Shown here: one piece after another, positions 63,960 through 64,000 of the stretch | Layout of the letters: each line of letters opens with the position of its first letter | Numbering within the stretch: position 1 is the stretch's first letter | From: JAPOXR01 sp965219635 | GTDB taxonomy: Bacteria > Pseudomonadota > Alphaproteobacteria > Rhodobacterales > Rhodobacteraceae | Length of the DNA stretch: 64,000 bases | Assembly: GCA_965219635.1 (NCBI GenBank) | Contig: OZ244783.1 | Coordinates: 2,790,001-2,854,000 of the forward strand | Direction of reading: 5' to 3' | Translations under genes and position numbers: made by a program | Notes under the pieces: generated by a model | Database searches by the model: none | The model's input: the letters and a program-made list of their open reading frames with translations, nothing else | What the model was told of the DNA's origin: nothing

Positions 63960-64000
63960 ATGACCACGGAACTGCAGGCGAAGATCGTCGAGAGTCTCAA
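63960..64000 (+). CDS. Possible start of a gene running off the window
   Basis: ATG at 63960 opens MTTELQAKIVESL to the window end; GGAAG lies about ten bases upstream. Too short to identify. 63838-63959 shows no other feature. Confidence 0.25.
   Translation, partial: MTTELQAKIVESL

Noticed and set aside
1..64000. tRNA, rRNA, CRISPR arrays, intact insertion sequences
   Set aside because: Looked for conserved stems, direct repeats with spacers and transposase motifs by eye; none found. A covariance-model scan would be decisive for small RNAs.

Overview
The window looks like a chromosomal stretch of an alphaproteobacterium. The genes are GC-rich, the SMC protein is about 1150 aa as in many alphaproteobacteria, and there is a TRAP transporter with several small catabolic operons. 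Taxonomy is inferred from gene content only. Coding density is low: many intergenic stretches run 300-900 bp, and toxin-antitoxin leftovers are frequent. Together with two fibronectin-III autotransporters this hints at an accessory-rich, possibly host-associated lineage (inference).

Layout. 0-3 kb: a prepilin cut by the window edge, a DUF1989 protein, an antitoxin with a decayed toxin, and an orphan AbiEi antitoxin. 3.1-10.5 kb: a 2-hydroxy-acid type module (transthyretin-like protein, ThDP enzyme, FMN dehydrogenase) divergent from a DctPQM TRAP transporter, with a LysR regulator. 11-18.2 kb: two paralogous FnIII-repeat autotransporters with nearly identical 3' ends. 18.6-25.4 kb: pilN-O-P-Q-R of an IncI/R64-type IVb thin pilus. 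25.9-31.4 kb: a MaoC hydratase, a second acetolactate-synthase-like enzyme, a DUF899 protein, a DUF4351 fragment and a zeta-like kinase with a small partner. 31.8-35.2 kb: an AbiEii-like nucleotidyltransferase with an unknown partner, and an unknown 379-aa protein. 35.5-45 kb: MltB-like transglycosylase, SRAP protein, an operon of Rieske oxygenase, twin 207-aa proteins and DUF1116, then SMC. 45.3-49.3 kb: a LacI-controlled locus (membrane hydroxylase, Gfo/Idh dehydrogenase, Rieske ferredoxin). 49.6-55.3 kb: Uma2 protein, orphan ParS-like antitoxin, SulP transporter, and a Fic protein behind an array of TGCGCA motifs. 55.6-59.7 kb: DotM/TrbA-like protein, PilM-like protein, PilU peptidase and PilV pilin. 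60-63.8 kb: MFS transporter, ornithine-cyclodeaminase family enzyme and ArgE-like deacylase.

How it works together. The best candidate for an unusual system is the thin-pilus machinery. Its parts sit on one strand in three blocks spread over the window (DotM-PilM-PilU-PilV, PilN-R, and the pilin at the left edge), with no conjugation genes between them. PilV carries three DxDxDG calcium-loop motifs and a DotM homologue heads its operon. Between the blocks lie self-contained catabolic and regulatory islands.
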